Shown here: positions 10,286 to 20,911 of the stretch, one piece after another
Numbering within the stretch: the first letter of the stretch is position 1
Layout of the letters: each line of letters starts with the position of its first letter
The notes under the pieces: generated by a model
What the model was told of the DNA's origin: nothing
Databases searched by the model: none
The model's input: the letters and a program-made list of their open reading frames with translations, nothing else
Translations under genes and position numbers: made by a program
Source: Isoetes taiwanensis
Taxonomy: Eukaryota; Streptophyta; Lycopodiopsida; Isoetales; Isoetaceae
NCBI GenBank assembly: GCA_021234155.1
Contig: JAJEKV010000039.1
Coordinates: 5,004,745-5,068,744, forward strand
DNA: 64,000 nt
Direction of reading: 5' to 3'

Positions 10286-13200
10286 TGGAGGACATTATGA
10301 GAAAGCAATACTTTGCTGGCATAATCTCATATTCTCATATGTTTAGATCAAGATGGTGGCTGTGTCAAGTTGGAAGTTATGATGCAATATGTATCTTTAG
10401 ATTATCATTTGAGTATATTCAAGGAATGATGGTGTATATCAAAAGTTTATCAAAGCGAAACGAAGTGGTCATATTGTAGAGAAGGAATTTGTGAATCTGG
10501 AGCTGGAGCCAGCCCATTGTGATTGTTGCATTATTTTTTTTTTGCCTGGCCATCAAGATAAGATAAAAGAATTGTGAATCCCTGCGTCCAAACAATGATA
10601 TTCCTGCCTTATATTAGAAAAAAAACACTTTCCCAGGCCCTTTGAATTACCAAGCTACTTTGCTATTTGTCGATTTACCTGCATAATTGCTTCTGTTGCC
10701 ATCGTTGCCAGCCAAATCCTGCAAAAAAGAAGAAGAACAAAGAAAGAAACAGAAAGAACCCTGCATAGCCACTATGACCAAAAAGCCTGTTTTGCATGTA
10801 TAATGCTTGCCATGAACTCTGCTTCCATTTTTCCCTTACCTAAATTTGCCTGATCACATACCTCTTACCAATGTGCCCTCTCTGTAATGTTGTTCTTACC
10901 ACAATGTGCAGAGCAAGCTTTTCCATGATTTGGCTAATGGAATGCAACCAATCAGTGTGGTTTTTCCTAATCTTCCAATACCAGCACATGGGAGAGACAA
11001 AGCTCGTAAACAGTTAGCAGATGTATTTGCAAGAATCATTCAGAACAGGAGAGTCTCAGGTCGTTGAGTATGATATGATTCAGAGCCTGATATGGTTCAG
11101 AGCCCGATCTGTCTGTGAGTTCATGCCCAAATTTGCTACAAAATGGGTCAGAATGAGATATTTTTATCAGAAATTTATGCTTTGTCCAGATTATATGGCA
11201 TGCAAGAACGATCCTAAAGAAGGATGAGCATGATTTGTTCTAGGTACTGCTCTTGTAGGCTCGAAGCTGCCATAGTCGTTTTGTTGCCACAACAAACTCT
11301 AAACCACAGCCACTGTCCTTCCGCCATCTGCTAAAAATCAGACAAAATCCGACCCTAATCTTCTGCCAGATCTAAGATTAGCTGATTCATCTGCCTTTTG
11401 ATACCCTAACGGTCGTCATCGCCGCATCTGCAAGAGGGAAAAACTTATTAAATCTTTCTTCATGAACAATGGAAGCAAAGGAGCAGATTCCAAGATGCAG
11501 CCAGAAGGGAGCAGTGGCAAAATCCAATCCGGCAGGAAATATAATGTCATTCTTTCTGATCTTGATTCCATTCCATACCCTAACAGCCGCCGTTCTTACC
11601 TTCGCTCCACCATACCCTAACTGCCGGCCGCGCGCCAATAGTGAAGTGGAGAAGGAAAAAATAAAAAAATAACTAGCAGAACCGCAGAGTTAGGAAGAAG
11701 GCTAGGCAGTTAGGTTCGCGTTGGTTTTTTTTCGTGGTAATTTGAATTTCGGCGGCAACCTTCTTAAGGTTTTTTTTGTAATCTCAGGGCGTACTAGTAT
11801 GCCTGCAACTGTTGGGCAAATTCCGGGGTAGAGAGGGTTTGTTCCGGTTGAAACTAAGAATTTCCGGTTGAGTTAGTGCATTGCAGGAAAAATTCCGGTA
11901 GATTTTTATGCATATTTGTATAAGAGTAATGCAAATTTCCGATTGGGAACTGAAAATATCCGGCTAATTGATAAAAGAGTAGGAAAATTTCCGATTGGGT
12001 TTAAAAACTTTGCCCAACACTGGGCTTGAATTCCATTGAGAAATAATATGGAGATTTAAGAATTGCATTGTTGTTGGTCAACATTGTTCAATATTTTTAG
12101 TCTTTATATGTATAGGGCATTGTAACCTTAATCGCTACATCCTATAATCGCTACATCTCAGCCATCCAAAGATGGCATATTCCCAAAGATATGCCCTACC
12201 CTAAAACCACAACCGTCCAACCCAAGTCAAGATGGGGTCAAAACCTCATTTCCATGTCACCTAAGGTGCATCAGAAAGTATTCGATTGGAGTCAAATGCG
12301 TACATACTGAGTGCTTAACACCAACTACACAGATTGCAGGAAAGACGAACACACTGGCTGCTTAACAACAAGTACACAAATTGAAGAAAGACCATCCCTG
12401 TTCAACAATGCCCACTTCTAACACAAAAACACATGTGAAGACAGATTGCAATAGAGCGAGGATGCACCGCAAAGACCCAAAGAACAAAGACACCAAAGAA
12501 GATGTCCCCGATGCCTAGCCTAAGCAACACGAGGGAGCCTAAATACACACCGCAAAAGAGCAGAGGAGGGCAAAAACAAAACAAGGAATGCAAGAATGGG
12601 GATTTGAACCCCAATCAAAAGAATCGGTACCGTAGTTTGAATCCATCCCTCGCTTGAAGACACGAAGATTAGAATCCACGAAAAAAACAGATACTGAGTA
12701 ATAACAAACACGTATAGAAAAGCCTCCACAAATCCTCCTCCTTCGATTCCTTCAATCCAACGGACTCCATCTTAAAACTTGAAACTGTTACTCGCCACAA
12801 GGAAACCAAGTAGCCATAGCTATTCTTTTTGAGGTTATGTTGGATTGCTGCAAGGCCTCCTTCTCTCCAACTTTGCTCTAAATCTACGCACACATGCAAT
12901 GGGGCCACCTAAGAGGAAAAAACATGCACGAAGCCACGAAGAGGAAAACAGAGTGAATGCCATCGTGAGAAAAAGCCCCTCAGCAACAACCCCGGCTCCT
13001 CACTCATTTCGATTTTACGCCGCCATGGGCTTGCCGCCACAATCCGCCGCCTGCCTTGCCGCCATGGGTTTGCCACGAACCCTACTTTCTAAACAAAGAA
13101 ATCCGGAAAGCCATCGCCACGACTCCAGTTGTAAAAATTAATTCCCAAAAAAACCAATACAACCCATTCGACCATTGCCAACCCAAACCCAAATTTCTGA

Positions 13201-13603
13201 GTCAGCAAAATACCATTTTTAGATACGAATACATGCCTTAACCTTGCAAAATCTTATGTTACACGACCCCCCAACAACATTTTGGGAACCTAATGGTATT
13301 GTTGACTAGGTGCAATGGACTTGTAGCTTATTGTGTTTGGACTAAGCGTTCAATTTGTATGTTAGTTATGTTGCACTTAGCAAGAGAGAACTACAAAGGA
13401 TCTAGTAAATTAAGGGAGATTTTGCCAAATAAAACAATGGTAAATACAAGAGTAATAGCAACAATTACAAATTGGGGCATAGGAAAAAAAATAGCTTAGA
13501 AGGTTGTAATACAATTGTACAAGAAGGTAATCTTCAGCGCTGTGCTGAAGTCCATTACCAGTTGTTATATGAATCAATGAAACAGAATAATATGCTGGGC
13601 ATC
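10286..13603. other. Intergenic, no recognised gene
   Basis: Several short frames occur but none carries a motif I know. Around 11820-12000 the phrase 'tttccgg/ttccgat' recurs irregularly. At 12597-12618 there is a weak tRNA-like T-arm (GGGGATTTGAACCCC). I cannot support any gene here. Confidence 0.4.
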
Positions 13604-14089
13604 TCAAGCTTCAACATCTGATAATCCAGGATACTCAAATCTGATACCAACAGTTCTAACCTCATCTCCTCCAATTTGGTATTCAAAACTCTCCATTTCA
13701 TCCTTATACTCCTGATACTGAGGCTTGACCCTTCTGATCGGAACTGTAACAGAGTAAACGGTGCCCAAACTTGGATCGGCTGAAGCATTAAGCTGGACAT
13801 TATCTTCCCCTTCAATTTCCACGAAATCTGCAAGAGCCCCAACAATATTGTCCACAATTTTCTGCTTTGCTTCATCGCTTACAGAGCATCGATCTGCAAT
13901 TAAAATCATTCTGAGCCTCTGCTTTGCAATCTCGGCATTTGAGCCCGCTCTTTTAAGAGGGGTACGAGTAGAAGGGAAAAGAATATTCCAGGCCTTACCA
14001 AGCCTCTCAAAGAAACCCTCTTGTTTCTTTTCCCACTCCGGCGGAGTAGAATTCATTAAGAAATGCATAGCAGCTATGGCGCCTCGCAT
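13604..14089 (-). CDS. MINE1: Chloroplast cell-division topological specificity factor MinE
   Basis: 161 codons on the minus strand. MinE, working with MinD, keeps the plastid FtsZ ring at mid-plastid. The N-terminal amphipathic segment EGFFERLGKAWNILFPS (about residues 24-40) matches the MinD/membrane-binding helix region of plant MinE. AEIAKQRLRMILIADRC, VSDEAKQKIVDNIVGALADF and LGTVYSVTVPIRRVKPQYQ follow in family order, and the protein ends 'RFEYPGLSDVEA'. The conserved core is complete and uninterrupted. Plant MinE is normally over 200 residues because of a transit peptide. The start at 14089 (MRGAIAAMHF) gives almost none, while a transit-peptide-like stretch lies just upstream in another frame. 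Either an intron or alternative start supplies the peptide, or a 1-base indel has uncoupled it. Function is certain; N-terminal integrity is not. Confidence 0.92.
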   Translation of the reverse strand: MRGAIAAMHFLMNSTPPEWEKKQEGFFERLGKAWNILFPSTRTPLKRAGSNAEIAKQRLRMILIADRCSVSDEAKQKIVDNIVGALADFVEIEGEDNVQLNASADPSLGTVYSVTVPIRRVKPQYQEYKDEMESFEYQIGGDEVRTVGIRFEYPGLSDVEA

Positions 14090-14367
14090 TGCAGGTTAGA
14101 TTTAGTGCTCCTGCAAGGTTAGGATGCTTCAAGAATAAAAACGAGGCACCGGAGGCAGGCAAAGGGCTTGTTGAAATCTGCATACAGGCAACCTGAATCA
14201 TCTCCAAGAAACCAAAAAAATATCAAATACAAAAGAAAGATAGAAGAAGGAGCATACCGTTGCAGTAGATGTGGCCTAGAAGCAAGTCGAGCAAGCAGAA
14301 ACAGAGGAGGGAATCGGGATGGTCGGAGAAGAGGAGAAGTGATTTTCAAGGACTTTCTAATTTTCAT
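14090..14367 (-). other. 5' region of MinE: transit-peptide-like frames
   Basis: Upstream of the MinE core on the same strand, one frame reads MQISTSPLPASGASFLFLKH and continues with a Ser/Ala/Asn/Arg-rich stretch typical of a plastid transit peptide. It is shifted by one base relative to the core. Further upstream another frame starts MKIRKSLKITSPLL, with a possible donor (CAACG|GTATGC) near 14258 and a possible acceptor (GATTCAG) near 14194. A 5' intron is therefore plausible. I cannot decide the true 5' structure from sequence alone. Confidence 0.4.
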
Positions 14368-14577
14368 GGTCGTCCGATGCGAAATTAAGAAATTTAATGG
14401 TTGAGATTAAAAACAGCTGATGTGGCACGACACGTGGCATATCTAGGAATGCTGGAAATCGGGCAGAGGGGGTTAGGCAACCCTGCTAAAAAATGAGGGT
14501 CGTTCAAATGAAAGAAAATAAGGAAATCTTTAAAAGATAAGAAGAAGAAAATAATAAAATTTCAATATCTTGCTAAA

Positions 14578-14640
14578 TGGTTAGTTGGATAAATGTTTGA
14601 CTATCAACTATTTGGTCACGAGTTCAAGTCCATGTAAAGG
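14578..14640 (+). repeat. tRNA-derived SINE-like remnant
   Basis: TGGTTAGTTGGATAAATG resembles a tRNA D-arm/A box. About 40 bp later GAGTTCAAGTCC resembles a B box (GGTTCAANTCC). The spacing fits a tRNA-like Pol III promoter, but the stems are too diverged for a working tRNA. It may mark the head of an old SINE. Confidence 0.4.
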
Positions 14641-16005
14641 CGAGAAGTGCTTCATTTTTCAAAGATGTTTGCTTGTGGGAAGATCTTACACACTATTTTT
14701 GAAAACTAAATTTTGAAGCCCCAAAAAATTTGAAGACTAAATGAGGTCGAAGATATATCTATATAATCATGTTATTTTCACTTGAGACTCTATTTTCCAA
14801 CAAGACTATTTATTCTCCAACGAGCTTATTCAAGTCAAGCACCGTATTATGAAGATCAAGATTATATGGTTAGTGCAACTTGATTGGATCTAATTTCCAA
14901 GTTTTTTTCAATAATTCAAGCTATCAAAGGAAGTTGTACAAGTTTTATTTTTTATTTAAATGATTATGGATGGCATGATGGATGTCTTTGACCTAGAAAG
15001 GGAAACATCCCATGACCAATGTAAAATGTGATGAAAAAGTATAAGTGTTGTGAAAAGGATAGAGCGACATCACAAAGAGAGGCGAGGGTGCCACCGACCG
15101 GATGGGACTTGCCACCTTATAATTGATGAAGATGAAGTGATGTTAGAAGTTTAGTATTTTTTTTCCCTTGGAAGACTTCTAGGATGTTTTTGAAGACTTG
15201 AAGACATTTTGACATTGGATTTTTGTTAAGTTGTGATGCTATTTTGAGGACCAGGTTGAAGACATGAAGATCAAAGAAAAGATTTTTGAAGAATTCATCG
15301 GACGATAAATAATCTTGGGGGGGAATAATGTTGTGCATTTTTTCTTGACTATTTTTGCATGATATGCTTAAATTGGTGAAATGTGTGCATAAATTGAGAA
15401 CAATATGGGTGTAATGCAGAGAAAATATAAAAACTGTGCCAATATTGTGGAGGAAGCATTTATGATGTACTGAAGTGGAACCTATGGACTTGAAGGAGTA
15501 TTAAAGTCCTTAAGAAATATTTTCAATGGTTGATAAGTTAATGATGTGTCATGAATCTAGAAGAGCATGGTAGTTGCAGGGAGTTTAAATGGTCTAGATT
15601 TGATGTTCAGTTGGCAAGATCTAGTGAACTTATGGTAGTTAGAATTTGGATCTAAGGTTGAGATTTGCTCAGATCTGGTGGCTAGGATCAAGTGCAGTTT
15701 TGTATAAGATAGCCAAAATTCATGTAGAAGGAAGGCCCAATTTTGGAAGATGACATCTGGGCAAAGTTCTTGAAGTTGTGAGTATCTTTCTTGATTAGTT
15801 GAAAATTTATGTTGAAGTATGATATGATTCGGTGCAGGAAATTATGATGGAATGATTAAGTTGGTGATGTATGATGCCAGTAGAGTGAGGCTTAACCTGT
15901 CTCATATACCTTGAAATTTGCTTTGGTTCCCTTTTTTTTTTTTTGAAGAATATAAGAATATACTAAACCATTAGAATGCGATCAAGTACAATGATAAGTG
16001 TGGTG

Positions 16006-16540
16006 CTAAGAAATGAAGCGCCCATCAGGATCCACAATCTGTAGGAATGTCGACCAAATTTCCCGCCTAACTATGCCAGACAAGCTTGAGACTTGGTAAG
16101 CCTGCCACAACTTATGCCGCAAGATCGGAACCAACCGAAAAGGGCTAAGCACTGCATTCTGAAAGACCTTCGCTCTCCGTCTTTTCCAAATCAGCCATAA
16201 AAGCCAAGCTCTGCATAAATGAAACGCCTGTCGCTTGGCCACTGCCCACCTGCTAGGAAGGACTCCCAAGAGAATCTTCTGACTGCATAGTGAAGTCCCA
16301 AGAGGGCTCTCACCCAGGACCAAGCTGCCCCTACCTCTGTGCATAGGACAAAGCAATGCTCAATGGTCTCACGTCGCCTCCCACATAAAGGGCATGTTTC
16401 CGCTACCTGAGGCTTGACTCCGACATTCACGCTGATGCTGTGGTGCAAGATCTGCCACAAAAGGGTACGGATTTTAGGAGGAGGCAATGTATTCTACGCC
16501 CACTTCCACATGGCGGGCCACTTACTCCCTGGAAGCTTAA
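16006..16540 (-). pseudogene. LINE ORF2 C-terminus with zf-RVT
   Basis: Two overlapping frames (16191-16487 and 16006-16356) carry the zinc-binding domain found after the RT of plant LINEs. CPLC ... IEHCFVLC gives the cysteine/histidine ligands, followed in the other frame by a Trp/Arg-rich tail (AWLLWLIWKRRRAKVFQNAV). A TAG interrupts the frame upstream where W is expected (KWPAMWKWA then stop), and at least one frameshift separates the two parts. It is not functional. Confidence 0.75.
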
Positions 16541-16555
16541 GCGACCATTTATCCG

Positions 16556-17160
16556 AAGCACGGAATAATTTAAGAGCTAAACTTAGCTATTTGGCGATTT
16601 TTTGGCACATTTTCAAAAAACATTGGCTAAAGTAAATGGAAAAAATTGGGAAAAAAATAATAATTTTAGCTTTTTTCCGGAACTGCACCAACCCTGGAAA
16701 TCTTTAGCCAAATGCTAGAAAGTAAGAGAGTGAAATTTTGTATTATTTAGCCAAATCATAGAAACTTTTAGAATAAATTTCGGGCTAGTTTAGCTAACAT
16801 CATTCTAGTTTATATGAAATATACGAATAGTAGTTTAGTTTTTAGCATTATAAATTAATTTGAGGCCTAGACTTTGCTAGTTAGCATTATTTTAGAATGT
16901 TTCCACAAACAAAATGACTAAAATAAGTGGAAATGGCCGAAAAAAAGTATAGTAATTTGACTTAATATTTTTTGTTGGTCATACCATAGAAATTTTTGGG
17001 ATGATGTTTGGGTTAGTTTAACTAAATGCTAGAAAGTATGAGAGGAAAAATGTGTAGAGTTTAGCTAAACCACAGAAAGTTTTGGGATTAATATCGAGCA
17101 AGTTTAGCTAAAGTCATTCTGGCTAATAAGGAATATGCGATTAGTAATTTATTCCCTGAT
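16556..17160. mobile_element. Nested insertion inside the LINE (MULE-like MITE candidate)
   Basis: LINE-like coding sequence stops near 16555 and resumes near 17160. The insert begins CGGAATAATTTA and ends TAATTTATTCC, so its ends are imperfect inverted repeats. The flanks ATCCGAAGC and ATCCGGAGG could be a diverged 9-bp target duplication, as Mutator-like elements make. Its interior is AT-rich with repeated phrases such as TAAATGCTAGAAAGTA and no coding capacity. Confidence 0.5.
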
Positions 17161-18314
17161 CCGGAGGCGGCAACGTGTCCTGAAGCGCTAGGAGCCCATA
17201 AGCCGATGCTACATTAAAGTTGGTAAAAACATCACATACAAGAAAAAGATTATTCCTGAGCTTGGCGGATCCATAGCAATACCAGTTGACATATTTCTTG
17301 TCGTTAGCTTTTGATCTTCAGTTTGCTTTGGTTGCATTTACAAGAAAATGTTAGCTTGATCAACGCAATCAAGGCAAACTGAAGATCAAAGAACCAAAGC
17401 AAATCTCAAGGTGTATGAGACAGGCTAAGCCTCACTCTACTGGCATCATACATCACCAACATAATAATCCCATCATAATTTCTTGCACCAATTCATATCA
17501 TAAACTTAACTTCATTTGAGATTAGAGAAATGGAGATCACACATGAGAGAATCACATAATCATGCTCAAAATTTCATACTTCAACATGATATTATTCAAC
17601 TGATCAAGAAAGATACTTACAACTTCAAGAATTTTGCCCAGATGTCATCTTCCAAAATTGGACCTTCCACACGAATTTTGGCTATCTTATACAAAACTGC
17701 ACTTGATCCTAGCCACTAGATCTGGGCAAATCTCAACCTTAGATCCAAATTCTAACTACCATAAGTTCACTAGATCTTGCCAACTCAACATCAAATCTAG
17801 GCATCTAAACTCCTTGCAACTACTATGCTCTTCTAAATTCATGACACATCATCGGAATGTCAACCATTGAAATACTCCTTCAAGTCCATAGGTTCCACTT
17901 CAGTATATTATAAATACTTCCTCCACAACATTGGCACAGTTTTTACATTTTCTCCACATTACACCCATATAATTCCTCGTTTCTGCATACATTTCAAAGA
18001 TTTAAGCTCATTATGCAAAAATAGTCAAGATAACACACACAACATTATTCCCCCCCAAGATTATTCATCGTCCCGATGAATTCTTCAAAAATCTTTTCTT
18101 TGATCTTCATGTCTTCAACTTGGTCCTCAAAATAGCATCACAACTTAACAAAATCCAATGTCAAAATGTCTTCAAGTCTTCAAAAGCATCTATAGAAGTC
18201 TTCCAAGGGAAAAAAAAATACTAAAAACTTCTAACATCACTTTATCTTCATCAATCATAGGGTGGCAAATCCCATCCAGGTCAGTGGCATCCTCGCTCTA
18301 CTACCTGGTATGGC

Positions 18315-18415
18315 TTAGGGTAATACATAAGTTTCTTGCTCCTCCTTTGTTACTTGGTGCGTCTCCTCTTCTCTCCATAGTGTTTTGGTGTTCAGATCAT
18401 CTTCTCCACTCAACA
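18315..18415 (+). repeat. Truncated 5' LTR of the copia element
   Basis: From TTAGGGTAATACATAAGTTT to TCTCCACTCAACA this repeats the last 101 bp of the 3' LTR with almost no differences. The first about 180 bp of the LTR (with its TG start) are missing; foldback sequence lies directly next to the break. Confidence 0.9.
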
Positions 18416-18416
18416 T

Positions 18417-18429
18417 TTGGTATCAGAGC
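18417..18429 (+). other. Primer-binding site (tRNA-iMet)
   Basis: TTGGTATCAGAGC directly follows the LTR end. TGGTATCAGAGC is the usual plant LTR-retrotransposon site complementary to the 3' end of initiator tRNA-Met, from which minus-strand DNA synthesis starts. Confidence 0.9.
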
Positions 18430-18434
18430 AATCA

Positions 18435-18789
18435 CCTTCATGAATTCTTCACTTGGCTGAAATATTATTGCTTCATCTTCATCAAAGAAAACTTTAAAAC
18501 CCTTACAAGTGATGCAAGCAACAGAAAGCAGATTCCCCTTTAAATCCGGTACAAGTTTGACATTTTGAAATGTCACAATAGCATCTCCTTCTCCTTTCAC
18601 TCTTACATTTCCATTCCCTTCTATCGCGAGTGAGGAATCATCTCCTAAAAGGATTTTATCTCCATCATACTTTGTGAATTTTAAGAAAAGGGATTCATCA
18701 CCTGTTACATGAGTTGAGCAGCCACTATCCAAACAAGCAACACACCTATCCGACTTGTACCTTACGTGGTCAACTTCATCTACGAACAT
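18435..18789 (-). pseudogene. Copia protease (inverted block)
   Basis: On the minus strand: CVACLDSGCSTHVTGDESLF carries the aspartic protease DSG motif of copia polyproteins, followed by VKLVPDLKGNLLSV, the usual 'P.L..NLLS' segment. The protease cleaves the gag-pol polyprotein. In an intact element it reads into integrase, but here it lies on the opposite strand. The frame runs through the breakpoint into complement of the primer-binding site (ALIPNVEWRR). The active-site region itself looks intact. Confidence 0.9.
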
Positions 18790-18815
18790 TGCAAAATCGT
18801 GTGCAGCCGTAGAGG

Positions 18816-19449
18816 TTAGCTCCCTTGAGCTTGACGGCGACCCCTTTCAAGGTAATGCGACTCCTTTTTAAGTTTCATCTTCAATATACTCTTCTTTAGA
18901 GGGCAATCATTCACCATATGGCCAACTTCATCACAACAATAGCATTTGATATTTTTGTTGGAGTATGAACTCCAACGTTCGCCTCTCCCTCTACCTCTAT
19001 TTGTATGGCCTCTTTCATGGCCTCTTTCTCGTTGAGGTTGAGAATCAGTTTTGGCAGCACCTTCTTCTTGGTGTTGGAAATTTCTCCAATTTCCTCGACC
19101 CCTGCTCCCCCTATTTCTTGATTGTCTGAAATTTCTTCTTGATTGGCTGAAATTAACCTGCTCCGTTTGTTCCAAGATTTGTGATCTCAAAACTTTCTGT
19201 TGTAGGGCTGCTGCAAGCTTTTCGAATCTAGGCTCATTATTCTCACGTGCTTGAAAAGCATCAAGAAAGTGCTCATATTCAGGTGCTCCCTGATATATGG
19301 CATTTACGAGTTCATCCTCGTCAACTTCAACTCCAATAGAAGCCAATTGTGCAGCAATTTCTGTGATCTTCGCAATGAAGTCACTCACATCTTTACATTC
19401 CCTTAACTTTAAACTGTTAAGCTGATTTCTTAACAGTTGCTTTCTTGTA
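18816..19449 (-). pseudogene. Copia gag, N-terminally truncated (inverted block)
   Basis: On the minus strand, from the breakpoint: KKQLLRNQLNSLKLRECKDV, then SDFIAKITEIAAQLASIGVE, a UBN2/gag-type helical capsid region. An Arg/Gly/Gln-rich basic stretch and the zinc knuckle CYCCDEVGHMVNDC (CX2CX4HX4C) follow. Gag packages the element RNA. The frame has no start codon of its own and lacks the N-terminal part of normal copia gag, so sequence between the leader and mid-gag was lost before or during the inversion. A stop at 18816 separates it from protease in another frame. Confidence 0.9.
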
Positions 19450-20135
19450 TGATTGCTCGTGCAAGAAGAGAAGGGAATTTATATAAAATGGAGATTGTCC
19501 CTGCCCAAAATCAGGCCAATATAGTAGCAGGTAGCAACAGCCAATCAGAGATTTGGCACAAAAGGTATGGCCACATTAGTTATGGAAGTTTGCGTACATT
19601 GTTCCAGCAAGGAAACGTGCATGGTTTACCTCAAAACCATGATGACAAGCAGGTTTGTGAGCCTTGTGTCCTTGGAAAACAGCATAGGGCTCCGTTCCCT
19701 CAAGAATCTGAATTTAGAGCGCAAAAACCATTGGAATTAGTGCATGCTGACCTTTGCGGCTTTATGCCAACAAAATTCATTGGTGGATCCTTATATTTGT
19801 TCTTGTTAGTTGATGATTACTCAAGAAGAATGTGGGTTTATTTTCTGAAAACAAAATCGGAGGCCTTTTATCATTTCAAAGTCTTCAAGGAAGAAGTGGA
19901 ATCTGAAACAGGGCAGAAAATACTCACGTTAAGGACTGATAATGGAGGAGAATTTTTGTCCACAAAGTTTGAACAATTTTGTGAAGACAATGGGATCAAA
20001 AGGCAATTGACAACGCCTCGCTCTCCACAACAAAACGGAGTAGTAGAAAGGCACAATAAGACAATTTGCGAAATGGCAAATGGAAGATGCCGCGTCGTTT
20101 TTGAGCTGAAGCAATACTCACTGCAGTGTATTTGC
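19450..20135 (+). pseudogene. Copia integrase, N-terminal and catalytic domains
   Basis: On the plus strand, starting at the inversion breakpoint (IARARREGNLYKMEIV). The GAG-pre-integrase/zinc-binding part has WHKRYGHISYGSLRTL and CEPCVLGKQHRAPF (HHCC ligands). The catalytic core follows with LVHADLCG (first Asp), LRTDNGGEF (second Asp) and NGVVERHNKTI (Glu). Integrase joins element cDNA to host DNA. All catalytic residues are kept. The frame is lost near 20090-20110, where an indel moves the rest of integrase into another frame. Confidence 0.9.
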
Positions 20136-20910
20136 TAAATAGAGCAGGGACGAGAGTTTTAGATGGAAAGACTCCACATGAGGTTTATTACAAAAGAAAG
20201 CCAGGTGTGAATCATTTGCGTGTATTTGGATGTAAAGCTTATGCGCATGTTTTTAAGGAGGATGGCAGGAAGAAATTTGATGACAAAGCAAGAGTTTGTA
20301 CAATGCTTGGCTATAGTTTGAGGGCTAAGGCCTACAGATTATGGGATCCTGCTAAGCAGAAAATAATTGTCTCACGTGACGTGACGTTTGATGAGAATGC
20401 TGCAGGTCCAATATCAGTCACTGATCAGCAAGAGCAAGAGGAGGAAATATTTGAATTTCCACTTAAATGGCAACAAGATGAAGGATCAGATCAAAACAGG
20501 CCTGTTACACCTCAATGTCAACCAAGAGTTTGGCCCGATAAAGTGCTTACCTATGAAAGAAGAGCTGGTAAGGAAGTAGCAAAAGAAGATATTGTTGAAA
20601 AACCAACAGCAAAGTCTGACACAACTCAGTTGAACGTAAAATCAGCGCCTAGTACCAATGTGGCACCTTGGGCACAAAGACCGTTTACAAGAAGTCAAGG
20701 CAATATTGACTCCGAAGCAAGTGCAGCAGCTCATCAATGCAATTTTGCCAATATTTATGAACCCATTTCATTTGAAGATGCTAGACATTCTAAGGAATGG
20801 AAGGACGCAATGGATGGTATAAATCCATACTAGTCAACAATACATGGGAATTGGTGCCAAGACCAAAGGATAGAAACGTCACTGGATGTAAATGGGTCTA
20901 TAAGCTAAAG
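20126..20910 (+). pseudogene. Copia integrase C-terminus and start of RT
   Basis: Continues integrase after the frameshift: YLLNRAGTRVLDGKTPHEVY and LRVFGCKAYAHVF are the standard copia C-terminal integrase region, then a hydrophilic linker. SFEDARHSKEWKDAMDG begins RT but meets a stop at 20831-20833. The next frame keeps a little more RT (NNTWELVPRPKDRNVTGCKW then VYKLKYD) up to about 20910, where RT sequence ends abruptly. Confidence 0.9.
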
Positions 20911-20911
20911 T

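Larger units (their letters stand above)
15929..17296 (-). mobile_element. 5'-truncated LINE (non-LTR retrotransposon) insertion
   Basis: Inserted into the left foldback arm. On the minus strand it ends in a poly(A) tail, seen as a T run at about 15931-15944, at the low-coordinate end; that is the 3' end expected of a LINE. Coding remnants on the minus strand include the zf-RVT zinc-binding region: PPPKIRTLLWQILHHSISVN, then CPLCGRRRETIEHCFVLC. Upstream LINE sequence appears at 17160-17290. Only the last part of ORF2 is present; the RT core is missing. A three-base TTC overlap is the only target duplication I can see. Confidence 0.75.
15076..18300. repeat. Long foldback (inverted) repeat, arms about 0.9 kb
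   Basis: The left arm (about 15076-15928, continuing at 17297-17345) and the right arm (about 17370-18300) are reverse complements over almost their whole length. Landmarks in the left arm are GTGCCACCGACCGGATGGGA, AAGAATTCATCGGACGAT and GCCAGTAGAGTGAGGCTTA; their complements occur in the right arm in reverse order. The centre is near 17340-17370. The left arm is interrupted at 15929 by a LINE and resumes at 17297 with TTCTTGTCGTTAGC. The outer end of the right arm abuts the truncated copia LTR at 18315. Arms this long could form a strong hairpin RNA. Confidence 0.85.

Noticed and set aside
12597-12618. tRNA-like T-arm GGGGATTTGAACCCC
   Set aside because: Isolated short palindrome with no other tRNA feature.
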